Source: Pogostemon cablin (Eukaryota; Streptophyta; Magnoliopsida; Lamiales; Lamiaceae). Taken from it: DNA of 64,000 nucleotides. Under the pieces are notes generated by a model. That model made no database searches. It saw nothing but the letters and a program-made list of their open reading frames with translations, and was not told where the DNA came from. The stretch is from NCBI GenBank assembly GCA_023678885.1, contig CM042979.1, positions 20,141,513 through 20,205,512 of the forward strand. The letters are read 5' to 3'. A program made the translations under genes and the position numbers. Below are positions 10,164 to 22,173 of this stretch, one piece after another; positions within the stretch are counted from its first letter, which is position 1, and every line of letters begins with the position of its first letter.

Positions 10164-12840
10164 ATAGACTCGGCTTTGATCCGAACGAGACGTATGGTAT
10201 CCCGCCTGGTGGGTTATATGATAGGTTTTATGGTCAGGGTGAGAGACCTTTAGTAAGTCAGATTGCTAGTGACTTTGAAGGACGAAGATTTATAGGTGTT
10301 AGCCCTGAGGACGCAGTTAAGGTTGCCAAAGTTCTGTTGTTGTACTACTTTCTCCTTGGGTCGGATGTCACCAAGGTGGGAGTAGACAACTGGGTCTGGT
10401 GCCTAGTGGAGGACGAACAGAGATGGGATTTATTCCCTTGGGGACAGGTCAGCTATATGACGCTTTTGCACTTTATGGACCACATTGTGACCAAAGTCCC
10501 AGCTAAAGCAAATCCCAATCGGTACAGATACCACTTTTATGGGTGCACATTCGCATTACTGGTACGTGTTTTAGTAGATATATTAAAGTTATAGTGTATT
10601 TTCAATTTTAGTTGTATTAATTATCTGACATATGTGGTTTACGTGTGACAGGTTTGGGCGTACGAGCGTCTACCTGCCGTTGCTGCACCGTATGGCCATG
10701 TTCCCCACGGTAGGTTGAATTTAAGGCCACTCTGATTGCGATGGATTTTTCGCAAATGGAAGAGGGTTGATAGGACTCTGTTTGATCAGGTATGACTTAT
10801 TAATCCATTTAGTGAAGACAGATATGTTTTATATTGTTTCTTATGTAATTGTTTATTTTGAATCAGGCTCTTGATGTGGTTGATTTTCCGATGATCCTTC
10901 CTGATGTGCTTAGACAAGGGTATTGGATTGGCATAGAGGATGAGCCTTTGGAGGGGTTGATCATGGGGATGTACACCAAGTCATTCTCTAAAACCAGCAC
11001 AAAGGCTGTCCGGGCATACGATCCTACCGGTAATCCATGGGATCAGCGGTACTATACGGGTGTGGCTGTTGATGATGCGTGGAGGGGCCAGTGGGCGGAT
11101 GATGTTGCGGCTTGGATGACAAATCGGGATCCCCATTCCTACCAACCTCGCTGTACTCCCAGTCCTGACCACAGCGGATATGCTTCAGGGGAGAGGACGT
11201 ATGTTGAGCCCGGTTCCTATGATCCGAGTGCTGGCTGGCATGCTCGATTTATGAAAGAGCATGACGAACAACATCGTTACGATGCAGACGCACAGCAGCC
11301 TCTTGACGATAGGATGAATGATTCCCCAGGTTTTCATGGGAGTGGCTCTAGGGACGCATACCGAGGTGATCAACCCCACCAGGGATATGATCAGGACTTC
11401 CAAGAAAGGGTCTTTCGTAGGCTGGATCAACAGGATGAGTTTTTACACAACCTTGCTTGTCAGGTTGTGTCTGAGCATCAAACAGCTCATTATTTTCGAC
11501 AGGAACTTACGGCTGAGATTAGGCGCCTTCGATCAGAGCTTGCGCAGACCAGGATATCTGAAGCTGGGCCAACCAGCTCGAGGTCAGGGGTTAGACATTC
11601 CCCTACTAGACCGGTGGAGGCGCTCAGCCCGATGGCCCCCACACCCAGGGGTGATGAAGAGGGTATAATGCGGTCTAAGAGGCAACGAAATCCATCTGCA
11701 GCGTTACAGTCTCCATTTACCACGACAGACCGAGAGCGCCGATGGGAACTGTACCGCAGATTTATTTCAAGCAGAGAACAGTAAGTACTACTCCAGTAGT
11801 GTAGACGTTATCATATATTACTTTAAACAATGTGCATTGATTTTAATGAATTATTGAATGCAGGATCGACGTTGGTCTTAGTTTTAGAGTAGGGGCTTCC
11901 TTTTTCACTGAGATGGAGAACCAGTGTTTGGTTTGGAAGTGAGGTCAGAAATATTTAGTTCGTGTTTATATAAATTGTTGTAAATATTTTCATTATGTCA
12001 TCAATTGTTAATTTTATTCGATGGATTTTCAGCACCTGGATGCATACCTCCGCTTATTATCGGAGCGCCCCTCTGACATAGGTGTACACGTGCATCCGGA
12101 GGTGGGTCCCTACTGCATTATGGACATGGAGTTCTCTGTAAGTAAATTAATTCATTACAATTGACTGTGGCAATTTTGGTATTTAATTTTTTGAGACTAA
12201 TATTATGAAATGATTCTCGTGTAAGGTCCGAGTACAAGCAGTATGGAATGAGCACACGGGTCAGTTTAGGGATGATAGATCAACATATGCCAACATAACT
12301 AATGAATTGTTGATAGATCTCCGTCAGTACGCCCGAGGTTTATTGCCAGTGTGGAGGGGGTCGAGATCCTGGATTGATTGTGATATGGTATTATATCCTA
12401 ACCATTGGTTCACTTACATGATAATATCCCCTAGAATGACTCTAGTGTTTTTACATCTAATGTATGCATTCCTTTTAACTTTCTTTGGCAGTTATTGTTC
12501 ATTGTCCACACCTCAGGGCACTACTACCCATGTGTGGTCCTTAAAAAGCAAATGAAATTAATTTGTTTTGACTCGTTTTGCCATAGATGGGATGAGGAGC
12601 CCGACATGAAGGAGCGCCGGATACTGGAGACTCTACCATACAGACGTGTCATCCCATCTCTGATGCGCGAGCTTGACTCATCCGGGGTCCCGCACACATT
12701 CCCTCTATCACCAGCTCCCAGAGAGTATTGTTTCAAGCAAGAGGACGGTTCGAGTTGCGGACCAGCCTGTCTGAGAACCATAGAGGGACTGTTAGTAAGG
12801 AACTTTAACTGGGACACCCCTGATCACATCCTGCGCTTCC
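10164..12840 (+). pseudogene. DUF1985/ULP1-like C48 cysteine protease gene, 5' end displaced by element A
   Basis: Probable exons are 10164-10561, 10652-10789, 10867-11780, 11864-11938, 12033-12137, 12226-12387 and 12492-12840, each with GT/AG borders; some phases are uncertain. The first encodes a DUF1985-type domain (LLGSDVTKVGVDNWVWCLVE). Exon 3 encodes a Pro/Arg-rich linker. The last carries a SUMO-protease-like C48 core: His in SGHYYPC (12519), Asp in ICFDSF (12570), Gln (12738) and Cys in GSSCGPA (12756). Such genes are typical cargo of plant Mutator-like elements, not housekeeping ULP1. The upstream exons must lie beyond element A, outside the window. A TGA at 10733-10735 and a phase problem at exon 4/5 suggest it is dead. 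Confidence 0.75.
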
Positions 12841-13096
12841 GTAAGTACGTTGCCTTCACGATCTTTCAGTGTGCTAGAATAGGATGAACTTAGTAAATTT
12901 TAATTTTCATTTTTATTTTCTTTTTAAAGGTAGATTATGTTGTATTATATGAACTCATATATTTAAATTATTAAATGAAATTTATTGTCAAAAAGTAATA
13001 TTAAATTTTGTTTAAAATATAATTAAATAAACAAATATGGATAAAATGGGTATGAGACGGGTAGAACAGGATGAACTTTGTTAATTTTAATTTTGT

Positions 13097-13294
13097 TTAA
13101 GAAGGACAACGTAGACGTGTATGACCAATTTCACCACATTTCCCACATTTTTTTTGTCTACGTATACGGTGGTTAGGATTATCTATGATAGGAGGAGGTG
13201 GATTATCTTGTGAGCACGCCACTCCACCTATATATTGCAATCCTTCCCATGCTTCACCCCAACATATCCCAACTTTTCTATAACTCATCTGCAC
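13097..13294 (-). pseudogene. Zinc-knuckle C-terminal exon, Mutator-like transposase type
   Basis: A 65-residue frame ends in CGKCGEIGHTRLRCPS, a CX2CX4HX4C knuckle like those closing MuDR-type transposases. An AG acceptor (TGTGCAG before the ATG at about 13286 on the minus strand) suggests it is a last exon. It converges on the ULP1 gene, the order expected if both belonged to one Mutator-like element carrying ULP1. The transposase body is not visible to the right, where a minisatellite begins, so this is a fragment. A plain host CCHC protein is possible. Confidence 0.5.
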
Positions 13295-13479
13295 ATTTTT
13301 TCAAAAACAACTTTAATGACATCAACATTAAAAGATTAGATAATTAGTTGCATCATTAAATCATTAGAAAATTTGTACTAAATTTGTATTCTATCCAGTC
13401 AACAAATTAATGTATGCAAACCTACACTGTTTCAACAAAACCCTAAACCCTTGACACACCTTAAAATGTGTCAGTATTT

Positions 13480-14005
13480 TTTTCTTCTATTCGGCCAATT
13501 ATTCCTCTATTCGGCCCAAAAGTGTCTCCTATTCGGCCTAGTAACTTGCTCTATTCGGCCAACATTGAGTTTCTATTCGGCCTACCAACGCTTTCTCTAT
13601 TCGGCCAACGGTTTCTCTATTCGGCCCACCAAGCTATTCTATTCGGCCCACTAACTTCTTCTATTCGGCCTACTAAGTTTCAAAAAATAAAAGATAATTT
13701 TTTGGGCATTTCGGCCAACGGGTGTTTTATTCGACCCACAAAGTTGTTCTATTCGGCCTACCAACATTGTTCTATTCGGCCTACTAACTTTCTGAAATTT
13801 AAATAATTTTTTTGGGCTATTCGGCCAACGGTTACTCTATTCGGCCCACCAAGCTATTCTATTCGGCCCACTAACTTCTTCTATTCGGCCTACTAAGTTT
13901 CACAAAATAAAAGATCATTTTTTGGGCATTTCGACCGACGGGTGTTCTATTCGGCCCAAAAAGTTGTTCTACTCGGCCCAGCAACTGAATCTATTCGGCC
14001 TACTC
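13480..14005. repeat. TATTCGGCC minisatellite with 220-bp higher-order unit
   Basis: About twenty copies of CTATTCGGCC spaced by 20-30 bp, mostly followed by CNACNAA-like spacers. Blocks at 13601-13720 and 13821-13940 match closely, giving a 220-bp higher-order period that includes a T-rich spacer (TTTTTTGGGC). Long frames across it are by-products of the repeat. A degenerate second locus is at about 37590-37735. Confidence 0.9.
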
Positions 14006-15184
14006 ACCATTGTTTAACAAATTTGAAAAGATTAATTAAAAAAACCAAGATGTAACATGAGTGGTGAAGATTTAAGAGAGAAAAACTTTTGAATGTTACA
14101 AAATTATTCTACAAGTCATACAATTTTTTCTATTCTATTATAAAAACGTTGAATAATTAGAATACACTCATGAGCCATGTCAACAATTATAAATTAGGGC
14201 ATCACAACTATAAAACTTGTTTTAACATACCTTGTATACCTGCTACCCAAATATCTTAATTCTCTCCAAAATTACTGGAAATTTGCTCCCAAATGCTCAA
14301 CCTCTGGTACAAAAAATTTTAATATGTGTTGGACGACCACCCCCATTTTCCAATTTCCACTATATATTATCCTCATTATTTTGTATGGATATGGGGGAGC
14401 TGCGGGAGCACATGCCTACATAGTAGTACTAGGTATTAGGTATTGTACTTCCACACTTTATTCAGAAATAAAGAAGAATTCGATTCCTTTACTGTACTTT
14501 GGGTCAAAAAAGTGTGGAATCTCATCTGCAACCACATGAAAAGTGGGTCCCCCACAAGGGCATTTTGGCCAATTCATTTCAAAGTGGCTAGAAAAAATTA
14601 TGTATAACAAATGTGGCCACTTAAAATTACAGTTATCCAAAAGTGGCCACTTTTTACCATTTCCACTATTTTTAATCCTCCCATTTCTTTCAAAACATCC
14701 GGTCTCATGAAAATTAAAAAGTAAGAATGTTCCATTTTAGTACTTGTCTTAATAATTAATTTTGATTTGATCATATTTTATTCAAATCTTAAATAAATAT
14801 ATGTAATTATCTATATTAATTAATAATTAAAATAACTGAAAAAAATTGTGGAGATGACACATCATCAAAATTAAACTCTCCTTTAGTATATTAAAGATAT
14901 ATATATTACAAAAATTTGAGTATTATGTGGGATAGAAATGTTAAAAAATATGTTTTCATTAAATAATTAAAAATAAAAAATTCTAAATAAATATCAAATA
15001 TTCGATTTACAGTTGTGTTATACAAATAAAGTTTATTTATAAGTGGAGAAAAATTGAATATGTATTTTTTTTATATACATCAAAATAAAATTTTATTTTA
15101 TTCGATGTATTTATCTACATTAAACTTTAATTAACAATAATTTTGATTTGATAATATTTATATTCAAATCTTAAAATAAAGGGT
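14006..15184. other. AT-rich intergenic DNA
   Basis: No coding region is supported. A related segment occurs twice in direct orientation (about 14750-14830 and 15100-15180, around TTTGATTTGAT and ATTCAAATCTTAAA), suggesting an old duplication or the ends of a decayed element. Confidence 0.5.
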
Positions 15185-15240
15185 AGGTCTTGTGCGAGAC
15201 CTTCTCACGGATCCTATTTCGTGAGACGGAAGCATCCTTT
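15185..15240. mobile_element. Fragment of a GTCTTGTGCGAGAC-type MITE
   Basis: The segment has GGTCTTGTGCGAGACC and TTCGTGAGACGG, matching the terminal sequences of the MITE at 38384-38637 (GTCTTGTATGAAACCGTCTCA and its partner). Only one end is recognisable. A little further, at 15296, GGCTCCGTTTGGCA resembles a PIF/Harbinger terminus, unpaired in this window. Confidence 0.4.
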
Positions 15241-15792
15241 ATCCCAATTAAATATATATTTCAAATTAAATTATAAAATAAATGAAAAAAAGAAGGCTCC
15301 GTTTGGCATTCGAATTAAATTAAAGAAAAAAAGTGTGTATTCTATCCTAAGGTTATCCCCATCCATATAACCCACAACAACTTAGCTCAACAATACTATT
15401 TATTTCTTTCTCTTCCACATGTACAACATATAATTCAACCCAACTTCAATTTTTCTATACTCCATCAACAACCCAATTCAACCTATCTTTTCAATAAAAT
15501 ATTTATTTCTCTCTCATCTGTATATACAATAATTATTATTAAATTACTTATTATTATTATGAATTTTTTTTAATATTATATTTAAAATTAAAATAATTCT
15601 ATATTTTAAAAAATATTTAATTCCGTAATTATAGAAAAAAATATTTTAAAAACACATAAAAAATAACATAGAACACAATAACAAAATTAAAATTGCAATA
15701 ATTATATAAAAATTACATAATTAAGATACAAAAATGAAAAAAAATATATGAAACATAAAATCATAAAAATAAAAGATACAAATTATATAATC

Positions 15793-16150
15793 AACTGTCA
15801 TTACCAAAAGTTTGTCATATATGCTCAATCAAGTCATTTTTAAGAGCATTATGAGCTTCTCTATTGCGAAGTTGTGCCATATTAGTCATATAAGTAGACA
15901 AGCTTGCAACGCATCTGGTGGAGTATGACAAACCGCGATCATCTTTTCATGCACTCCACTTTTTCTTTCTTGTCGTTTTATAGGCTTATCCGTAATAAAT
16001 TCGGTGGGATCATAATAGTTTTGATATGTATTACGCTAATCCTGTACAATCTTATTGTGCATGATGATACAAGTCATCATATTTTTACCAATCTGAAGTT
16101 TATTCCAAACAAGACATGAACGTCTAAGTAATGATTTTTTTTCTTATTCA
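15793..16150 (-). pseudogene. PIF/Harbinger transposase C-terminal fragment
   Basis: Translation of the minus strand gives the end of a HARBI1-like DDE transposase: first a stretch with WNKLQIGKNMMTCIIMHNKIV, here broken after NKIVQD by a stop, then a C-terminus with RNREAHNALKNDLIEHI, a TGA where Trp is usual, and QTFGNDS before the true stop at 15793-15795. The Cys-Ile-Ile-x-His-Asn motif and the closing arrangement fit the family. Frameshifts and stops between the blocks show it is long dead. No terminal repeats could be paired. Confidence 0.7.
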
Positions 16151-16306
16151 TTAGCGGTAATCTCTTTTCTCAGGGAAGAAGTAGATTTAGACTTGAGAGA
16201 ATTTGACCAAGAAAAATTACTTTACTTTTTGGATTAAGTAGCTTTTTAATTGTGTAATTGATATTACACATTATTTAAGCAACACTTGAAAAGCCCAAGT
16301 TACAAA

Positions 16307-16641
16307 TGTTGAAAAAAAAAGATGTAACTTTTGGGATTCCTTCACAACATGACACGATGGCCGTGAACAAATCCAAGGGGGCATTTGTAAGAAGTTAAAA
16401 TTTGCAGTCCAATCAAATTGCAGCACGTTGATTTTCTTGACTAAATATCAATTTTAATTTATTTTGGAATTTAAATAAATAAATTCCTAAAATAAATAAT
16501 GGATAATTAATTTAAGCCTGACAGAGCTTAAATTAAATAAGGTCTGACCCAATTCAAATAAGTCCAAACAATTTAAATCAGTCCCAAGTCAAGTGGGTCT
16601 GATTACAATCTTATAAAATTGGAGGCCCAAGCCCGCAAAAT
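16307..16641 (+). repeat. Left part of an LTR split by the LINE
   Basis: It begins TGTTGAAAA and is homologous, in reverse, to about 42430-42700 (shared AATTTAAATAAA and TTCCTAAAATAAATAA stretch). The sequence continues in register at 22681 after the LINE. The combined LTR is about 1.1 kb. The TG start and internal repeats suggest a Ty1/copia-type LTR, but no internal coding region is attached, so the family is not proven. Confidence 0.7.
16625..16641. repeat. LINE target-site duplication, left copy
   Basis: GCCCAAGCCCGCAAAAT occurs here and again at 22681-22697, flanking the LINE. Similarity continues for about ten further bases with one mismatch and one indel. Length fits L1 target-primed insertion. 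Confidence 0.85.
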
Positions 16642-16737
16642 TAGGCAAATAGATGATGATATTAAAAGATGAAAAATAAAAATACAAAGTGCAGAAGATG
16701 TTATGAAGAAAATAGCCACATGCGGCGATGAAAGAGT

Positions 16738-17421
16738 CTATCTAAAACGAAAATACTCCGAATTCATATCATTGAACATAAGATGGAGAACGAAAGCTGG
16801 CGCTGAATCATGCCAATCTAAATCCCCACCAATGTCTGATAGAGCATCAGCCACAGTATTGCCCTCTATAAAGATATGTGAAACATGAAAATCCATGGAA
16901 GCAACAATGTCTTTGGCTCTTCTCCACCTAGCCAATAGATGCCAAGGGATCCTTGGGGATGGGTCCTGAAATGCATAAACTACAAATGTTGAGTCTGTTT
17001 CCAGCCAAATAGATTTCCAGCCCTTATAATTCGCTAGTTCAACTGCAGTGAAGGCCGCTGCCAATTCTGCCTCAAAAGCAAATCTAATCCCATATCCACA
17101 TGTGAAGCTGCCTCTAGCAAACCCCCTGCTATTACAAAAAATCCCTGCCCCAGAGATAGTACCCGGTGCACTTGCAGCATGCCCATCCGTATTAACTTTG
17201 ATCCAACCTGGAGGAGGATGCTGCCAACGTAGGGAGATAATATTAGGAGCTTTCCTGGGTATTCCTTTCACACCAAAGAAATGGAGAGTTGTAAAGTCCT
17301 CCATGGTGTTATTCATTGTGCCCATGGGCGACAAGCCCGCTTCTTTAATCAAGGATGCAAGAACCGCAATGATGCTTGACACCCTCAGTGGCCTGTGCCT
17401 TCCTTCCGAATCAAGTTCCAT
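16738..17421 (-). pseudogene. LINE RNase H domain
   Basis: A 227-residue frame encodes an RVT_3-type RNase H: PPPGWIKVNTDGHAA, FEAELAAAFTAVE, WLETDSTFVV and HIFIEGNTVADALS supply the acidic residues and the closing Asp. It is the C-terminus of the L1 polyprotein, as in many plant LINEs. A stop separates it from the zinc-finger region at 17514. Confidence 0.88.
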
Positions 17422-17513
17422 ATTTTACATGTTGTTCCTCGTCATCCAAATGATCTAAAAAAGGACACCATAGCAGCATTCTATAAACATAGAACCTGGG
17501 AGCTGCCAGTCAT

Positions 17514-18353
17514 CTACATGGCATGTAGAAGCACACCAACGAAGCTTTGATCCAATGGAATATGCCCCTCAAAGCCAAAGCCTGCTAGCAAATATCTCAG
17601 CACCTCGGAGGATATCCTGCAATGTATAAATAAATGGTCAATAGATTCTGACTCTGATTCACATAGATAGTAACGAGACGGTCCATGAAACTCTCTATGC
17701 ATCAATACATCCCATGTAGTAAGAACCCCTTTTATAGCTTTCTAAAGCGTAATAGATCGTCGAGCAGGTATATAGTTCGCCCAGATCCACGACCCCCAGT
17801 TTGTAGCAGAGAATAAAGGCCGTAGATGAGCATAAGCTAGCTTGGACGTAACTGTCCCATGCAAAGATCTTTTCCAAAGCCTACGATCCTCCAGATTAGG
17901 CAACATGCAGGTGGCAAGTATGGCATCAACTATAAACGAATAGGCATCCGTGAACTCAAGAGTAAAGTGCCAATACCCTTCATAAAAGTAGTCCCCAATG
18001 GTTTGTTCATAGTGTTTCCTATACTCCATAGGAATTCCAATTATATCAGCGATCGACCTGTCTATCCAATTATCGAGCCAAAAACAAACCTTAGAGTCAT
18101 AGCCAACAATCCGTACCTCCTCCGTCATGAGATGTGAAATGTGTGGAGAGCAAGCTGATCTAAAGGAAGAGCGAATATAAGAGTGCCTGAATATACCCCC
18201 TTCAAACCATCTTTGTCGAAGAAACTCCAAGGAATCAACACCACTAATGATGTCCCAAGATAGTTTCATAAGGTATGCTTCATTTGCAGCTTTAATTGAT
18301 CGAACACCCAATCCCCCCTCTGCAGTTGGGCTACATATTCTACTCCATGCCAC
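17514..18353 (-). pseudogene. LINE zinc-finger RVT (zf-RVT) region
   Basis: Two overlapping frames, 17742-18353 and 17514-17705, cover the part after reverse transcriptase: WSRICSPTAEGGLGVRS and AYLMKLSW, a DNWI motif, RRLWKRS and then CESESESIDHLFIHC, the Cys/His motif typical of plant LINEs. The frames are joined by a shift near 17705-17745. Upstream coding continues to the junction at 18597, with a TAG (about 18388-18390) where Trp is expected in the family. Confidence 0.85.
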
Positions 18354-18597
18354 AGTGAAATGATGGTGCTTGGAGACATCCCCACTCTATATGAAATTTC
18401 TGCAGGCTGTCTCTATTATTTTGATTTGGTATCTTGACCATCTATATATCATCATCACATGCACAGCTGAAGAAATAATCACCAAATTGACAAGACAAAT
18501 TCTACAAGCCATAGAGAATGTATTGCCCTTCCATCTCAGAAATTTAGAAATGATTGAGTCAGTTGCCTCCTTAAAGTAAGCGGATTTAGGAGCCCCA

Positions 18598-20390
18598 TGT
18601 TGAGAGTAAAAATAAGCATGTTTTAGTGTTCAATTTAACACCTTTTTGATGAGTATTGTTTTCATATATTAGCACAAGTATCTTATATTCAATTTATATG
18701 AGATAAAGGTGCACTTGAGGTTTTTTATTGTATTTTAGGTGGAAAAAGAGATCAAAAGTGCCAAGTTGGAGAAAAGGTGCAATTTGTGCAAGGATGCTCT
18801 TAAACGCACGTCCAACTTGTGTAATTATTCTATATTCGTGTGGAGCTCTTAATTGGATGTGTGATACATGGTTGGAAAGATATAGAAGAGAGGGTCGTTT
18901 TGGCATAAAGAACACCTCAATTGGATTCCAAACGATAAAATTATGATCAAAGTGGTTACGTCGCGCAAGCTGTGTCAAATAGAACGGCAGTGCCATTTTG
19001 CATGACTTGTTATATATTCAAATCTTAGAGTTTCTGTGAGTTTTTTATATGTATAGAAAGCCAAGGAAGAGAGGATCGCGTGAACATAAGAATCACTCAA
19101 ATCGGAGATGGGCCAGCGAGAATTTCCGAGAATTTCCGAAAATGACCTAATTTATCTCCTTATCACATAATCCTTCATGATTCACCCATATATATTTCTT
19201 TCCTTATTTAATTCCCTTCTCATACCTATATATATTTCACATCATTATTCATAAATTAAGGGAGATTAGATTAGATTGAATTGGAGAGGGGCCACAACAA
19301 TACTACACCCCACAATGGGGGGGTTCACCCCCCAACCATCATCCACATCATTTTCTCCATCCATCCATCACTTTGAAGGTTCGTCTGTGGAATCAAGAGG
19401 AGAACCAAGAGGAGGATTCAAGACGGAGAAGGACGCGATGACTCCCGCATCTAGGATTTATTTCGTTTTCTAATTTATCTTGTAATTTTCCAGACATCCG
19501 GTAAGATCTATCTAACACCCATGATTGTTCTTCATAATATCATGGGCTAGAGCCTTTTTGGTAGAACTAGGGTTATGAAGGCTTTATCTAATTAATTCAA
19601 CTTTCGTGTGTAAACTCGTACAACACTACTTGTGGATTTATTTTATATATGATTGTGATTTCTTAATCCATATTCACGATCGTTTTGTGCATCTTCAATT
19701 GGTATATTGAGTCTGAATATATATCTTGGTTATAGATTGAGTGTGTTCACCGCTGAACAGGATTCCATGTTATGATTCTAAATGAGGAGGCTCCGAAGCT
19801 TCATTAGAACTATCATATATGAATACTTATTATTTGAATTGAATTCGGGTTATTAAGTAGGATAAAGAGGATAATTTTATAGTACCTATAAAGGGAGATC
19901 ATATCGGGTTAGAGTACCAATTGGCCAAGAAAATAATTGATACTGATAGTACCTAGAAAGGGGATGGAATTATATCTCTTGCTCCGAGGTTATTCACACG
20001 TGTTACATGCATGTTTACTTGTATCTATAGAGTAGATATGCATGGTTTAGTGATGCATCCATATTCCAAAAGGCAGAGTCGGACATCAACACACGGAAGG
20101 GAAATTAATGAGTGAAACTGGATTATCCTAGAGCTACCTATTCTCCTACTTGATCCACTTTCGTATTCTTCGAGTGATCTTTTATTTTATTTGTTATTTA
20201 ATTTAATTGTTAGTAGATTAATAATTAAACCTTCAATCTTATTGCTACTTGTCTTAATTAATTTAGTAAATAATTAAATTGATAATACACCATTCTTTGG
20301 ATTCGATATTCACTTGGTCGCTTGCTTAAACTGCAATTGATATCCTTAATACTTGAGGATTAATTTTGCATGCAAAGAAAATGCCTATCA
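18598..20390 (+). repeat. Solo gypsy LTR inside the LINE
   Basis: It starts TGTTGAGAGT and ends GCCTATCA, flanked by perfect 5-bp duplications CCCCA (18593-18597 and 20391-20395). It resembles the reverse complement of the LTRs of B and C over its whole length, including the end before the primer site (TTTTGCATGCAAAGAAAATG, compare 45830). With no body attached, it is a solo LTR made by LTR-LTR recombination. It lies in plus orientation and has lost the U3 inverted-repeat array. Confidence 0.92.
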
Positions 20391-20395
20391 CCCCA

Positions 20396-21224
20396 CGAAA
20401 TATAGGGATTCCTAGGTATTTAAAGGGGAGAGCGCCCTCAGGTATGGCAAGATCCTCATTAATTCTACCTTTGATCTCCTCCTTTGTATACTTGCCGAAG
20501 AAAAACTTTGATTTGCGAGGGTTGAAGACCTGTCCTGAAATGGCTGCATAACCAATAAGGGTCTGCTTCAAACCCTCAACAGAGTTACTATCTGCTTTAC
20601 AAAACAACATAATGTCATCAACATAAAACAAGTAGGAAGGAAGAAGACAGTTGTGACTTCCTTTGGCTCTAGATATAATGCCATTATTAGTCAAATTAGT
20701 ATCCATATGCCAAGAACTTCTTCTGTAATACAAAACAATAAAGGGAATAGAGGATCCTCCTGTCGAACCCCTCTTCCACAATCAAAGAATCCTTTTGGAG
20801 TACCATTGATCAAAATAGATACTCTGGAGGAAGTGAGAATAGTTTTGATCAATTCCACAAACTTCGGAGAAAAACCCATACGTCTAACCACTTCGAGAAG
20901 GAAGTCCCATCTGATCGTATCGAACGCCTTTCTAATATCAATTTTGAATGCCACACTGCCTTTCCTAGAGATGTCGAGACAATTAAAACTTTCCGATGCA
21001 AGGGCAGTACAGTGATGGATGCTGCGATTTGGAACAAAACCAAACTGATGTGATCCCAACTTCTTGTGTAGGATATGACCGAGTTTATTAGCTATTATCT
21101 TTGTGAAAATTTTGAAGAAGAAGTTACAGAGATTAATAGGTCTAAAGTCCTCAACCTTGTTGGCTCCCTCTAGCTTAGGCACAAGTACCACGAAATTGCA
21201 GTTAATCCCTGCAGGGATAAACAC
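20396..21224 (-). pseudogene. LINE reverse transcriptase core
   Basis: Overlapping frames at 20691-21224 and 20326-20781 encode RT blocks: FRPINLCNFFFKIFTKIIA, HQFGFVPNRSI, KIDIRKAFDTIRWDFL, the catalytic YVDD (about 20612-20623) and FKYLGIPIF. YVDD replaces the YADD or FADD more usual in plant L1. A shift near 20700-20780 separates the palm halves. Residues after 20396 on the shorter frame come from the inserted LTR, not the LINE. Confidence 0.9.
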
Positions 21225-21886
21225 ATGATTAAAGAAGTATAGATAAAGGTCGTCACCAATGAAATGCCAAAACCTGTGATAGAAATTGCCTCCAAATCAT
21301 CAGGGCCTGGAGCACTATCCCCCGAAAGTTCCATCACCGCACTTTTTATCTCATCTTCAAAAGTGGTACGAGTTAGAGCAATGTTTTTCGAGATGTCGAT
21401 AGTTTTCTGAACGAAGTCCAGAACTCCAAAATCGAGCGTGTCAATTGGGCTTTGAAAGAGTTTAGAGTAAAACTCCACTACATGATTCTCTATAACCTCC
21501 ATATTATCCATCAATTCACCATCAATCATCATAGAAGATGTTCGATCTGGTTTTTGCAGCATGCTGACTTCGGTGAAAGAAATCGGTGTTGCGATCCCCA
21601 TCCTTAAGCCATGAAGATCTGTGTTTTTTAGAATAGAATTGGTGTTGCTCCAAAAGTTTAATATTAAGAGACAGTTGAGCATCCACCTCATCCGCAAAAA
21701 GCTCCAGGCTGTCTCCATCCGAATCATGCGATTTTGAATATTTCTCAGTTGATCGAAAACAGCTTCAACCACATCAAAAATATTTCCATACTCACTCGAA
21801 TTCCAATTTTTGATATCAAGTTTTAGTCTTCTAAGCTTAGATGCAAATTGAGAGATCGGATTGCTGCTAGTATGGGTTTTTGCCAT
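21225..21886 (-). pseudogene. LINE segment between endonuclease and RT
   Basis: Frame 21170-21886 contains ASKLRRLKLDIKNWN, a long linker, and ELSGDSAPGPDD, the usual lead-in to RT in plant LINEs. It then shifts frame into the RT blocks at 21170-21224. Confidence 0.8.
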
Positions 21887-22100
21887 GAAGTAGCAGCCAT
21901 GACAAAGAATCCCGTATCTTTAAGCCTCATATTTTGGAAGTGAAAAGGCCTCGAGAGAAGACATTGTTGCTACAGCTAGTCATAATAGGATTATGATCTG
22001 AAGAGTGTCTAGCTTGAGCATGGTGAAGACAAAGCTCTTTAAGAACCTCCTGGGATCCTTCATTCCCAATTCCTCTAATATTCCAGAAAAGCAGCTTCAT
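21880..22100 (-). pseudogene. LINE endonuclease reduced to its two ends
   Basis: The minus strand from ATG 22100 encodes MKLLFWNIRGIGNEGSQE, the start of an APE-type endonuclease, and about ten residues later RHSSDHNPIM, its last catalytic motif (SDH). Some 170-190 residues that normally separate the two are missing and the frame is kept across the join. A stop follows in TSKI. This is an internal deletion of the endonuclease. Confidence 0.75.
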
Positions 22101-22173
22101 TTCTTTCTAGCATTCTTCCCCTACTTCGAAGGGTCTTTGTGAAAATCTTTCCACGTCTTCCTTGCAGATGTTA

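Noticed and set aside
13468..13806. Open frame of 112 codons through the TATTCGGCC repeats
   Set aside because: The translation is only the repeat (YSA, IRP, FGP); two frames are open at once because the repeat lacks stops, so this is not a gene.
13480..14005. CRISPR-like array
   Set aside because: Repeats are about 10 bp with related spacers in higher-order units, in a plant transposon setting; it is a minisatellite.
16302..16306. ACAAA as target duplication of the LTR at 16307-23441
   Set aside because: ACAAA also occurs at 23439-23443, but using it would leave the LTR without a CA end; the right boundary is uncertain, so the duplication is not claimed.
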